Positions 16,774 through 25,051 of a stretch of DNA of 64,000 nucleotides are shown piece by piece; positions within the stretch are counted from its first letter, which is position 1; every line of letters starts with the position of its first letter. The notes under the pieces were generated by a model. It made no database searches. It was not told the origin of the DNA and worked only from the letters and a program-made list of their open reading frames with translations. The stretch is taken from positions 2,579,714-2,643,713 of the forward strand of contig KL662191.1 in the NCBI GenBank assembly GCA_000733415.1. Reading direction: 5' to 3'. Source of the DNA: [Leptolyngbya] sp. JSC-1. GTDB taxonomy: Bacteria > Cyanobacteriota > Cyanobacteriia > Elainellales > Elainellaceae. Both the position numbers and the translations under genes were made by a program.

Positions 16774-19271
16774 GCCCGGTACTCCCGCAGCGTTTCATCG
16801 ACCCAACCGCGATTTTGGCTATCGGCATAGAGGTGCACCAGCGGTTCACCCGCATCGGGCAGCACCAGAATCCAGCTATCGTGGCTGGCATTAAAAATCT
16901 TCACACCATCGGTGAGATCCAGATCTTCGGCAGGATGGGTTTCGACTAAATGGCGCATCAGCGACCCTTTTACCGCCCAAGGACAGCGGACCGTAAGACT
17001 GCGGTGGGAGACTCGCGGTAGCTCAGCCCGGATTTGACCCAGCGTGCGGGGACTGTTGGTATAGGAGTCGCGTTGCTGCATTGACAGTAATTCAATCAGC
17101 TTGGCGATACAAAACATGGCATCAAACCCAGGATGGAGTTGGGGAAAGATAAAGCCCATTTCACCGCTGCCCCCCAGCACCACGTTGGCATTGGCATGGC
17201 AGGCTTCCATCAGCGCGGTTGGATTGGCTTTGGTGCGAATTACTTTGCCATCATGGCGGCGGGCAATTTGCTCGACGATGCTAGAGGCATTCACAGGCAC
17301 GACGACCGTTCCACGTGGGTGATCGGTGAGAATCATATGCACCATCAGGGCGGTTAACATTTCGGCCCGAATCGGGTTGCCCGACTCATCGACTAAAATA
17401 AACTGCTCGCCGTTAGCAGCCACCTGCACACCCAGATTGGCTTTGAGCGCTTCTACCACATGCCCCAACTGGCTCAATAACGCCTCCCGATCCGCCACCG
17501 ACGGCACCATTTGGCTAAGGCTGGCATTCAGCACTACTGCATCACAGCCAAATTTGCCCAGGATCTGCGGCAATACCGCCCCTGACACAGCATAGACATA
17601 GTCGATTACTACTTTGGAATTGCTGCTGCGAATCACCTCGCCATTCAGGTGCCGCTCGAAGCTGGCGCTATAGATTTCGGTGGCTTGAGAAACCGTGGAG
17701 ACATTGCCGATTTCTTGGATTTGGGCACGACGGAAGTCTTCTTTGAAGTAAGCGCCTTCGATTTTCTTTTCCCGCCCTTTGCTAAGGTTGATGCCCTTGT
17801 GGTCAAAAAATTCAATCAGAATATGATCCGGGCGTTCCGGATGTACCCGCACATGGATGCCGCTGGCCACGGCTAAGGTGGGAGCTGCTGAGCGGGCCAC
17901 TGGAATCGCCGTTGCTTCCAAATTTTTGACATTAATCCCCACCGACATCAAACCCGCAATCAATGAACGAGACACCATACGCGAAATCGGCCGCTGGTCC
18001 CGCGAAACCGCTACATAGGAACCTGGCTTCAGCGTGGACCCAAAGGCCGAGCCTAACCGGACCGCAAACTCCGGCGTAATATCTACATTCGCTAACCCGG
18101 AAACGCCGCGCAGACCGAATAAATTCCGGTGGGCCGCCTGTCCCCAGATCAGGTTCATATTCAGGATGGCCCCCGGCTCGATCTTTTTGCTGGGCCAAAC
18201 CCGCACATTTGGGCTAATTTGCGCTTCTTCACCCACCGTGGTCAGTGAGCCAACAATCGCGCCTTCCAACACATGCGCGCGCCGATCGACGCGAGTTCCC
18301 CTCGCCGCTACACAGGCCCGCAGATGGGCTTCCTCCCCGACCAATACCCCATTCCAGATAATCGGACGCTTCAGGTCTGCGTCAGCCCCAATTTGGACGT
18401 TATCGCCGATCACCGTACCAGAGGCAATCTGTGCCCTCGCGCCAATCCGGCAGTTGTTGCCAATCAGAGCTGGTGTTTCGATGCGAGCCGAAGAGTCAAT
18501 GTAGGTATTCTGCCCCACCCATAACCCTGGTGACCGTTCAATATAGTCAAACTCTAGCTTGACTCGTTGATACAGAGCTGCGTACTGCGCTTCTCGGTAG
18601 GCGTCTAGATGACCAACATCGCACCAATAGCCCTGCGCCACATAGCCATAGATCGGGTCGCCTTTTTCCAACAGCAGCGGAAACAGATCTTTGGAAAAAT
18701 CAGCCTCCTGATCGGCGGGCAAATAGTCCAGCACATCGGGTTCCAGGATGTAGGTACCGGTATTGACCGTATCGGAAAAGATCTCGCTACTAGAGGGCTT
18801 TTCTAAAAATCGCTTGATTCGCTGTTGCTCGTCGGTAATCACCACGCCAAACTCAATCGGGTTGGGGACACTGGCCAGAATGATTGTGGCCTTAGCCTGA
18901 CGTTCTTTATGAAACCGAATCGCCGCACTCAGGTCAAAGTCAGTAATGCAGTCACCGCTGATTACTAAAAAGGTATCGTCCAACAGTTCGGCCACATTTT
19001 TGACACAGCCTGCGGTGCCCAGCGGCTGATCTTCTTCCACGGCATAGGTCATCTGCACGCCAAAATCGCTGCCGTCCTGGAAGTAGTCCCGCATGATGTC
19101 GGGCAAATAGTGCAGCGTGGCAATAATTTCGGTGATGCGATGCCGCTTGAGCAAATTCACGATGTGCTGAGCGATGGGGCGATTCAAGATGGGCACCATC
19201 GGTTTCGGTAAGTCACAGGTTAGGGGTCGTAGACGTGTCCCTGATCCACCCGCCATCAGCACTGCTCTCAT
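16710..19271 (-). CDS. Nucleotidyltransferase/left-handed-helix/phosphomannomutase-like fusion protein
   Basis: The 853-residue protein has three parts. The first is a sugar-phosphate nucleotidyltransferase (1-235; MRAVLMAGGSGTRLRPLT, ISGDCITDFD, FLEKP, WCDVGH). The second is a stretch of hexapeptide-repeat acyltransferase-like turns (about 255-365). The third is a phosphoglucomutase/phosphomannomutase-like region (about 385-835). The first resembles mannose-1-phosphate guanylyltransferase and should make an NDP-sugar, probably GDP-mannose, for exopolysaccharide. In the last part the catalytic TASHNP serine loop and the DGDADR metal loop are not recognisable (the corresponding place reads ILVDESGNPI), so mutase activity is doubtful. 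The first third is confident; the role of the fused domain is uncertain. Confidence 0.82.
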   Translation of the reverse strand: MRAVLMAGGSGTRLRPLTCDLPKPMVPILNRPIAQHIVNLLKRHRITEIIATLHYLPDIMRDYFQDGSDFGVQMTYAVEEDQPLGTAGCVKNVAELLDDTFLVISGDCITDFDLSAAIRFHKERQAKATIILASVPNPIEFGVVITDEQQRIKRFLEKPSSSEIFSDTVNTGTYILEPDVLDYLPADQEADFSKDLFPLLLEKGDPIYGYVAQGYWCDVGHLDAYREAQYAALYQRVKLEFDYIERSPGLWVGQNTYIDSSARIETPALIGNNCRIGARAQIASGTVIGDNVQIGADADLKRPIIWNGVLVGEEAHLRACVAARGTRVDRRAHVLEGAIVGSLTTVGEEAQISPNVRVWPSKKIEPGAILNMNLIWGQAAHRNLFGLRGVSGLANVDITPEFAVRLGSAFGSTLKPGSYVAVSRDQRPISRMVSRSLIAGLMSVGINVKNLEATAIPVARSAAPTLAVASGIHVRVHPERPDHILIEFFDHKGINLSKGREKKIEGAYFKEDFRRAQIQEIGNVSTVSQATEIYSASFERHLNGEVIRSSNSKVVIDYVYAVSGAVLPQILGKFGCDAVVLNASLSQMVPSVADREALLSQLGHVVEALKANLGVQVAANGEQFILVDESGNPIRAEMLTALMVHMILTDHPRGTVVVPVNASSIVEQIARRHDGKVIRTKANPTALMEACHANANVVLGGSGEMGFIFPQLHPGFDAMFCIAKLIELLSMQQRDSYTNSPRTLGQIRAELPRVSHRSLTVRCPWAVKGSLMRHLVETHPAEDLDLTDGVKIFNASHDSWILVLPDAGEPLVHLYADSQNRGWVDETLREYRAYVQEFVDRDHESDDMSEETE

Positions 19272-19725
19272 AATTCCTCCTTCTGATTGACCCTTCTCTA
19301 ATCTACCAATCGCGTTTTTATTGCTCTAGCTCCAGCTCCAGTCTCCTACGGAAGCCAATTTTGCCGTGCTTCCCCCAGGAAGTATTCAGCTTGGAAAATA
19401 ATGAATAATTATTACGAAGCGGTTTGTAAACGGTTGATTGCACAGGTTAATTGCACTCTCGAAACGCTCAGCGGCTAAAAAATGGGGTGAAATCTATGGC
19501 ATTTACGACTCGGTTTGACCATCCAGCTCATGAAGCTACCTGTACCGACCATACTTTGACTTGTAGCAGGACTTCGGTGGGCTACTCTACACTTGAAGAA
19601 AAGCTTTAACTTCTGAGTCAGCCAGAGTTTGCAAAAGTTTATGTCTGGTTACTTAACTAGAAAATGGACTCAAGCATCAAGCTGATTCAATATCCCCAGG
19701 ATAACGATTTAGGAGATAAACCTTC
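19272..19725. other. Intergenic region without a convincing gene
   Basis: This region lies between the divergent fusion-protein gene and the small membrane protein gene. A 37-codon frame (19496-19609) has no recognisable motif and only a weak ribosome-binding site, so it is not called. AGGAG at 19711-19715 belongs to the next gene. Confidence 0.5.
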
Positions 19726-19905
19726 ATGGGCAACTTGCTTCTTTTGGTGGTAGTCATTGTGTACCTCGGCGGCGTGTGGAAGTTTTGGACTGGCTTTCAC
19801 CGCACCAATTTTTCTAATGGTCGTCCCTACTTAGCCTTGCTGTGGCCGGTTTTAATGGTAAATCGCTCCTATCGGCAAAATTTCCAGCGAGCGCTGAAGG
19901 GATAG
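19726..19905 (+). CDS. Small single-pass membrane protein (59 residues)
   Basis: No named family is recognised. The frame starts at an ATG ten bases after AGGAG (19711-19715) and encodes one strongly hydrophobic N-terminal helix (LLLLVVVIVYLGGVWKFW), a short basic loop, and a second semi-hydrophobic stretch (YLALLWPVLMV), ending in a basic tail (QNFQRALKG). The ribosome-binding site, the membrane-like composition and the compact length argue for a real small gene. It stands alone, between the fusion gene and a repeat-rich gap. Confidence 0.6.
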   Translation: MGNLLLLVVVIVYLGGVWKFWTGFHRTNFSNGRPYLALLWPVLMVNRSYRQNFQRALKG

Positions 19906-20150
19906 GTTCACGAAGTTTTGAGTTTTGAGTTTTAAGTTAGGGTGGTTTTGTAGATCGGTTGAACTCAGATCGGAAGCTGTTTACTTGAGGACTCTCGATA
20001 AGTCTGTGAACGTTCTGGGTTCGTGTCTGGCATTGTCCATCCGTTGTGAAGCACGGGCTAATCTAGCAAGTCCGCTCATACGCTTGCGTTCCCGCGGGGT
20101 AGTAGACTAAACCCCCTCAGAACACCGCCCCATAGAAACAGGCTACAAAA

Positions 20151-20202
20151 CTCAAAACTGCTTCAACTATCCTCTTCAACTCAAAACTCAAAACTGCTTC
20201 AA
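20151..20202. repeat. CTCAAAACT-type intergenic repeats
   Basis: CTCAAAACTGCTTCAA occurs at 20151-20166 and again at 20187-20202, with further CAACTCAAA units nearby. The complementary type GTTTTGAGTTTTGAG lies at about 19915-19936. Similar blocks are at 40432-40455 and 61292-61415. These are short TTTTGAG-type repeats in gaps. The 19906-20232 gap holds only these repeats. Confidence 0.8.
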
Positions 20203-20232
20203 TTGCCCCTTCAACTCAAACCTTCTTAAGTC

Positions 20233-20966
20233 ATGGCCCAAAAGCGAGGCGATCTCTCCCAATCCCAAGACCTTTCCACCTTTTTAAGCAGCCATTCACC
20301 AAGCTGGCAGCCCTATCTGGAGACCGTGGCGCTCCGGTTTAATAAAGAATACCGGCGGGAAGCCTTTGAGGTGCCGGACGAGGTGCAAGCAATGCCAGTT
20401 TATCAGGAATGGTCGGCGGGCTTGCTGACGAGTCGCTTGACCTCGCCCTTTTGGGAAATCGCGAAACCGAAGAAACACCAGAAGTGCCTTGACCTGGGCT
20501 GCGGGGTGAGTTTTCTGATCTACCCCTGGAGCGAATGGGAGGCTTTTTTTATGGGCAAGACATTAGTGTTGTAGCGCGTGACCTGCTCAACGCCAGAGGC
20601 TCCCAGCTCAATTCCAAATTGTTCAAGGGTGTACAGCTAGCCCCAGCCCATGAGCTGAAGTACGAACCCGCTCAGTTCGACCTGATATTTGCGACTGGAT
20701 TTAGCTGCTACTATCCGATCGCCTATTGGCAGGACGTGCTGACTGCCGTGCGGCGTGTCCTGAAGCCAGATGGCTTCTTTGTCTTCGATGCCCTCAATCC
20801 TGATGCTGAGCTAGCCGAAAACTGGGCGATTCTGGAAACCTACTTGGGGGCAGAAGTGTTTTTAGAATCGGCTGCCGCTTGGAAAAAGACGATCCAGTCT
20901 GCGGGAGCACAAATTGTGAAGCAACAACCGGGCGAGCTGTTTCAGCTTTATAAAGTTCGGTTCTAG
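20233..20966 (+). pseudogene. Class I SAM-dependent methyltransferase, frameshifted
   Basis: The N-terminal frame (from 20233) ends in the SAM-binding motif LDLGCGVSFLIYPWSEWEAFF. The matching second half (YGQDISVVARD..., FDLIFATGFSCYYP, VRRVLKPDGFFVFDALNP) is in another frame from 20535. One extra T in the run of seven at 20544-20550 would join them into a single protein of about 244 residues ending at 20966. It is therefore either a true one-base loss or a homopolymer sequencing error. The fold is a Rossmann-like methyltransferase of the ubiE/COQ5-like type; the substrate is unknown. It lies 45 bases before hisH. Confidence 0.75.
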
Positions 20967-21011
20967 GCGAAGCTTTATCATGGAATGGTCCCCCGCTTCA
21001 GGAGAGTGGAA

Positions 21012-21653
21012 ATGACGGTGATCGCTGTGATTGATTACGATATGGGCAACCTGCACTCAGCCTGTAAAGGGCTGGAGAATGCGGGAGTCACCACCCTTGT
21101 CACCGATGATTTCAAGCAGTTGGAACGAGCCGATGCCGTTGTACTGCCGGGAGTCGGAGCCTTTGATCCGGCGATTCAGCATTTGCGCTCACGAGATTTG
21201 ATTCAGCCGATTCGCGACATCGTTGCTAGCGGCAAACCGTTCCTGGGTATTTGTCTGGGGCTGCAAATTCTGTTTGAAGGCAGCGAAGAAGGTCAAGAGG
21301 CAGGGGTGGGTGTGATTCCTGGCATCGTGCGCCGCTTTCGTCCCGAACCTGGACTGACAATCCCCCACATGGGTTGGAACCAATTGCAACTAACCCAGGC
21401 TAGCCCCCTTTGGCAGCAGCTTCCAGCCAATCCCTGGGTCTATTTTGTTCACTCCTATTACGCCGACCCCACCGATCCGAGCGTTAATGCTGCCGTCATC
21501 ACCCACGGTACTCAAACTGTGACCGCCGCCATTACTCGCGACAATTTGATGGCAACCCAATTCCACCCGGAGAAATCCTCCACAGCAGGCTTACAAATTC
21601 TGTCGAATTTTGTTGCCTTTGTCACACAGAAAGAGCTGGTCGGCAGTCGATAA
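21012..21653 (+). CDS. hisH: Imidazole glycerol phosphate synthase glutaminase subunit HisH
   Basis: HisH releases ammonia from glutamine and channels it to HisF to close the imidazole ring in histidine synthesis. The 213-residue protein has the class I glutamine amidotransferase triad: Cys in FLGICLGLQILFEGSEEG, and His and Glu in TQFHPEKSS near the C-terminus. IDYDMGNLHS opens the protein as usual. The start at 21012 (MTVIAVIDYD) follows AGGAG seven bases upstream; a longer frame from 20985 would add nine unlikely residues. hisF is not nearby, which is common for scattered cyanobacterial his genes. Confidence 0.95.
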   Translation: MTVIAVIDYDMGNLHSACKGLENAGVTTLVTDDFKQLERADAVVLPGVGAFDPAIQHLRSRDLIQPIRDIVASGKPFLGICLGLQILFEGSEEGQEAGVGVIPGIVRRFRPEPGLTIPHMGWNQLQLTQASPLWQQLPANPWVYFVHSYYADPTDPSVNAAVITHGTQTVTAAITRDNLMATQFHPEKSSTAGLQILSNFVAFVTQKELVGSR

Positions 21654-21712
21654 ATCCCAACCCTGGATGGCTTGACTAGGCCACCAAATCGCTTGAACTG
21701 GGGAGTAACCAC

Positions 21713-22261
21713 TTGAGTCTCCGCATCCACGGCAATCGTGCGCTCAAAACCCTGCCGGGGTTAGATACCCGACCGACACCGGCACGGGTGCGCGAAGCGT
21801 TGTTCAACATCTGGCAAGGCACGATTCCAGGCTGTCGCTGGCTGGATCTCTGTACTGGCACTGGGGCAATGGCTGCTGAAGCGTTGAGCCGTGGAGCAGC
21901 TCTGGTGGTGGGAATCGAGCAATCGGCAAAAGCTTGTCGGGTGATTCAACAGAACTGGCAGCAAATCGCCAAACCCGATCAAACAGTGCAGCTAATTCGT
22001 GGCAATCTGGTTCAGAAACTGCCCACGCTGGCCGGACAACAGTTCGACCGCATCTATTTTGACCCGCCCTATGCTGGCGATTTGTATGAGCCGGTGCTAG
22101 AGGCCATTGCCCGCTATCAGCTTTTAGCCGATGATGGCGAGTTGGCGGTTGAGCACAGCCCGGCTCGTTCTATGCCTGAGATGGTAGGAAATCTGAACTT
22201 GCAGCGACAAAAAATCTACGGCAATACGGCTTTATCGTTTTATATCATTGCTCCAACCTAA
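21713..22261 (+). CDS. rsmD: 16S rRNA (guanine(966)-N(2))-methyltransferase RsmD
   Basis: RsmD methylates one guanine of 16S rRNA in the small ribosomal subunit. The 182-residue protein shows the family opening RIHGNRALKTLPG and RPTPARVREALFNIW, the SAM-binding WLDLCTGTGAMAAEALSRGA, and the catalytic DPPY motif (IYFDPPYAG). The start codon is TTG at 21713, supported by GGGAG about eight bases upstream and by the family's usual N-terminus. It follows hisH on the same strand by 59 bases. Confidence 0.94.
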   Translation: MSLRIHGNRALKTLPGLDTRPTPARVREALFNIWQGTIPGCRWLDLCTGTGAMAAEALSRGAALVVGIEQSAKACRVIQQNWQQIAKPDQTVQLIRGNLVQKLPTLAGQQFDRIYFDPPYAGDLYEPVLEAIARYQLLADDGELAVEHSPARSMPEMVGNLNLQRQKIYGNTALSFYIIAPT

Positions 22262-22298
22262 CAGCAATGTAAGGTTCAGCTTCACCAGTAGCTCTAGA

Positions 22299-22775
22299 TC
22301 AAATCTGGTGTTTGCCCACCCAACTGACGCGCTTTTGAACCCCAAAACCGTCTTGAATCGTATGGTCTGGGTAGGAGCCTGCCCGTGACTGAATTACAAT
22401 CCAGCACAGATCTTCCGCATCTGAGGTATTGCGCATACAGCGTTCCCCTGCCGGGTCTACTCGCACGACCGTTCCTTCACTGACAGGAAACACGCAATCA
22501 TCAACCTGAAACTGACCGTTTCCTCGCACAAAAATATAAATCTCCTCATTCAGGCGATGCTTGTGGTAGAAAAGCAGGGATGAAGCGGGAGGCAGGTTAT
22601 TAAATGAAATTTCAGAACCTGTAAGATTGAGAATTTGTTTGAGAAATAGCTTGCCTTCTAGCTTGAGTGGGGCTTCTGGGGTTTCAAAGGTAAACCGTCG
22701 CAGTTCAGCGAATGGCCCGATGTCCGCTACGGCAAAGTTCGATCCGGTTCTAGCAATGGGTGCATCTTGGAGCAT
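22299..22775 (-). CDS. Cupin-domain protein
   Basis: The 158-residue small beta-barrel protein has a cupin signature: HKHRLNEEIYIFVRGNGQFQVDD supplies the first metal-binding histidines and glutamate, and the GTVVRVDPAGERCMRN segment forms the second motif. Cupins bind metals and serve as dioxygenases, isomerases or sensors, so the activity cannot be named. It is divergent from the HxlR-type regulator at 22881, with 105 bases between, and is the likely target of that regulator. A LCWIVIQ segment closes the barrel. Confidence 0.8.
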   Translation of the reverse strand: MLQDAPIARTGSNFAVADIGPFAELRRFTFETPEAPLKLEGKLFLKQILNLTGSEISFNNLPPASSLLFYHKHRLNEEIYIFVRGNGQFQVDDCVFPVSEGTVVRVDPAGERCMRNTSDAEDLCWIVIQSRAGSYPDHTIQDGFGVQKRVSWVGKHQI

Positions 22776-22825
22776 GGTTTGTTAACTTTTAAGTTGCAAT
22801 CTGCAAGTTACTATATCTAAGTCTG

Positions 22826-22868
22826 CTTGTAAAATGCAAGTAAGTCAAAATTCAAGTAAGTCAAGATT
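22826..22868. promoter_or_regulatory. Putative HxlR operator and 16-bp tandem repeat
   Basis: CTTGTAAAATGCAAG (22826-22840) is a dyad with CTTG/CAAG arms. A 16-bp unit starting CAAGTAAGTCAA is repeated at 22837-22852 and 22853-22868 with one mismatch. It lies between the divergent cupin and HxlR genes, where an operator is expected. The function is inferred from position and symmetry. Confidence 0.45.
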
Positions 22869-22880
22869 TCCGTTTAGTCA

Positions 22881-23219
22881 ATGGCTCAGTTGCACCGTTC
22901 ATCCTGCCCAATTGCCTGTTCGCTGGATTTGATTGGCGATCGCTGGACGCTGCTTGTGATTCGAGACATGATGTTCTTTGGCAAACAGCGATTTGAAGAG
23001 TTTTTAGAATCTCCTGAAGGAATTTCAACCAACATCCTAGCGAATCGTTTGAAGCTGCTCGAAGAGATGGGCTTGATCACAAAACAACCCTATAGCAATC
23101 ATCCGCGTCGAATGAACTATGAATTAACAGAACAAGGAAAAAGCTTGCGCCCTGTACTAAAAGCATTAATAACATGGGGATTGAAGCATATCCCTGATAC
23201 CACAATCCCTCAGAATTGA
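22881..23219 (+). CDS. HxlR family winged-helix transcriptional regulator
   Basis: This 112-residue DNA-binding protein shows the HxlR family's features: SCPIACSLDLIGDRWTLLVIRDMMFFGKQRFEEF, ISTNILANRLKLLEEMGLI (recognition helix region) and RMNYELTEQGKSLRPVL (wing and dimer helix). The conserved N-terminal cysteine (here Cys9) can sense redox or aldehyde stress in some relatives. Divergent pairing with a cupin gene suggests local regulation, probably of that gene. An operator-like dyad lies between them. Confidence 0.9.
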   Translation: MAQLHRSSCPIACSLDLIGDRWTLLVIRDMMFFGKQRFEEFLESPEGISTNILANRLKLLEEMGLITKQPYSNHPRRMNYELTEQGKSLRPVLKALITWGLKHIPDTTIPQN

Positions 23220-23225
23220 GCAGTG

Positions 23226-23453
23226 TCAGGACTTACGCATTTGCCCCCTTTTCTAGGATGCCCGCAGGGCTATAGTCCCCCAGAATTGGGGGACTTTCAA
23301 TCTATTTGGGGTTAGATTCCCCGATCCTTGGGGCGTTCGTATTCGGGCATGTGAACCGAAATCCCCCGCCGCTTGCGGCGGGGTGAGTTTATTCTGTTTC
23401 CCGCAGATTTGGGGGCTTGGGGGGCAGAAATGGCTGAGTTGCATAAGTTCTGA
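23226..23453. mobile_element. MITE-like element, about 228 bp, with terminal inverted repeats
   Basis: The left end TCAGGACTTACGCA (23226-23239) and the right end TGCATAAGTTCTGA (23440-23453) are inverted copies with two mismatches. No transposase is inside. The centre is built of hairpins: CCCCGCCGC TT GCGGCGGGG (23364-23383) is perfect, and TCCCCC/GGGGGA arms lie near 23277. The sequence GTG flanks both ends and may be a short target duplication. It fills most of the gap 23220-23558. A parent element would need to be found elsewhere in the genome. Confidence 0.65.
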
Positions 23454-23558
23454 GTGTATTAATTGGGTTGTGGACCTATATAAACAAACATCCTCTAGCA
23501 AACTAGGGGATGTTCATCAGATTATTCTATTTTTTCTCTTCATCAAGCGAGCTACACC

Positions 23559-23918
23559 TTACCACCAAACGCGATTGCCATTTTCATCAAGACGTGCCAA
23601 ACGAATCATATCGGAAATTTCGTCTGCGTCCTTGACATGGTGCAGCGCTTTTTGTGAGCCATCCGGCATGTTGAAGACGAAATACGTAGGCACCACGATA
23701 TGTTCGCCGGTAATATCGGGGGCGTCTACCGCAACCTGTTGGGCTTTTTCTTGCAGCGATTTTGATTCATCAATTCGATCACCAGGGTTGATCGTGAGCT
23801 GATTTCCTTTCTTTTCTAGTTCTTTCTTTTGCTCTGCCTTTTGCCGAGGATCAACTTCCTCAGGCGACATCGGCTGTTTAGTAACTCGCTGGTTCTGATC
23901 CATTGAATTCGTGGTCAT
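23559..23918 (-). CDS. Hypothetical protein, 119 residues
   Basis: No family is recognised. The first half is hydrophilic and charged, with possible coiled-coil character (PRQKAEQKKELEKKGNQ, then RIDESKSLQEKAQQVAVDAP). The second half looks folded (GEHIVVPTYFVFNMPDGSQ, HHVKDADEISDMIRLARLD) and ends in NRVWW. It has no signal peptide or membrane segment. Its neighbours on the left are a MITE-like element and on the right a repeat-containing gap. The composition is like a soluble stress or phage-like accessory protein, but this is not established. Confidence 0.55.
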   Translation of the reverse strand: MTTNSMDQNQRVTKQPMSPEEVDPRQKAEQKKELEKKGNQLTINPGDRIDESKSLQEKAQQVAVDAPDITGEHIVVPTYFVFNMPDGSQKALHHVKDADEISDMIRLARLDENGNRVWW

Positions 23919-24151
23919 AAGACACCTTCAAAATCGTTTGTTTTATGTACTCTATTGAAATCTTAGGAAATCAAGTATTTATCAACCTCTGTCAACTGAG
24001 GGAATTGATGAATTGCAGTTAGTAACTAAAGGATTAGATGAGTTTAGATAACTATAGAAACGCATGATTAATAATTGACAGGAGAGATTGATTCACGTTG
24101 ATTTTCATTAAACTGTGATTAGCTTGTTATTCGCCAGCTGTTGTTCATTGT

Positions 24152-24174
24152 ATAGCAGGCGTTCTGCCTGCTAT
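24152..24174. repeat. Perfect hairpin repeat ATAGCAGGC/GCCTGCTAT
   Basis: Nine-base arms flank a five-base loop (GTTCT). A related CAGCAGGCAAC stretch occurs about 55 bases further on. It lies in the 533-bp gap 23919-24451, which otherwise is AT-rich with no recognisable gene. The gap must hold the promoter for the DUF2231 gene. Confidence 0.75.
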
Positions 24175-24451
24175 GGATAAGAACGATATGGAAACTAGCA
24201 AAGGCAGTTCAGCAACTCTTTTTGCCTACAGCAGGCAACTAACTATACCTTTAGGTAGAAAAACGCTGCTGCAGCGAAACTTCTTTTGTAAATGGTGATA
24301 TATAGATAATTACTGATGCAATTAGGAAGCGAAGTATCAAATCATTTCGTTAAGTTGTCTTCTATCAAAAAGGGTAGATGCAGGTAAAAACTCTGCCAAA
24401 AGATAGAGGAAAATTGCTTCAACTCATACCGTGATTCTATGAGGAAACACT

Positions 24452-24973
24452 ATGACACAAACACCAAACATTCCACCCTTCATTGAAAGCGATGAACAGG
24501 AATATCGGGATAGCGGTGTCCCCAGCACCGTAGCTATTATTGGACATCCACTTCATCCGCTGTTGGTCACGTTTCCAATTGCATTTTTGACAGCTCCCCT
24601 CCTTACTGACTTGGTCTACTGGATAACAGGTGACTTATTCTGGGCCAGAGCTTCTTTCTGGCTAATTGGTGCTGGAATTGTCACTGGAATTATTGCTGCT
24701 ATTACCGGCATGATGGATTTCCTCAGAATTGATCGAGTGCGTCAGCATAGTGCCGGTTGGATTCATATGGTGGGCAATGTTGCCGCGCTGGGCCTGTCGG
24801 TGATTAATCTGGCATTGCGGTGGGGCGATCAAGCTGGACCTATTTTGCCATTCGGGATTGTCCTTTCCTTAATCGTGGCTGGGGCACTAGGTGTAACAGG
24901 GTGGTATGGCGCAGAGTTGATTTACCGTCATAAAGTAGCCGTAATTGGCTATGGCCCCAAGGGTAGGCCCTAG
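24452..24973 (+). CDS. DUF2231 family membrane protein
   Basis: The 173-residue protein is predicted to lie in the inner membrane. It has a short cytoplasmic N-terminus, then the DUF2231 signature (VAIIGHPLHPLLVTFPIAFLTAPLLTDLVYW). Four hydrophobic helices follow at about 37-60, 70-90, 101-125 and 132-150 (for example SFWLIGAGIVTGIIAAITGMMDF). The conserved GHPLHP motif suggests a haem- or metal-handling role, but the function of the family is not established. A strong terminator follows at 25005. It belongs to a block of small membrane and stress-type genes. Confidence 0.85.
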   Translation: MTQTPNIPPFIESDEQEYRDSGVPSTVAIIGHPLHPLLVTFPIAFLTAPLLTDLVYWITGDLFWARASFWLIGAGIVTGIIAAITGMMDFLRIDRVRQHSAGWIHMVGNVAALGLSVINLALRWGDQAGPILPFGIVLSLIVAGALGVTGWYGAELIYRHKVAVIGYGPKGRP

Positions 24974-25004
24974 ATTTTACGAAAGTTTTGCAATGATTGG
25001 TTCT

Positions 25005-25031
25005 GTCCTCCTATACCAGGAGGACTTTTTT
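25005..25031 (+). terminator. Rho-independent terminator after the DUF2231 gene
   Basis: A perfect 8-bp stem (GTCCTCCT 25005-25012, AGGAGGAC 25018-25025) with a five-base loop is followed by six T residues. It lies 31 bases downstream of the stop codon. Confidence 0.9.
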
Positions 25032-25051
25032 GCTTGTCTAAACTTACTTGC

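Noticed and set aside
19496..19609. 37-codon frame after the sugar-transferase fusion gene
   Set aside because: The start signal is weak and there is no hydrophobic or known motif.
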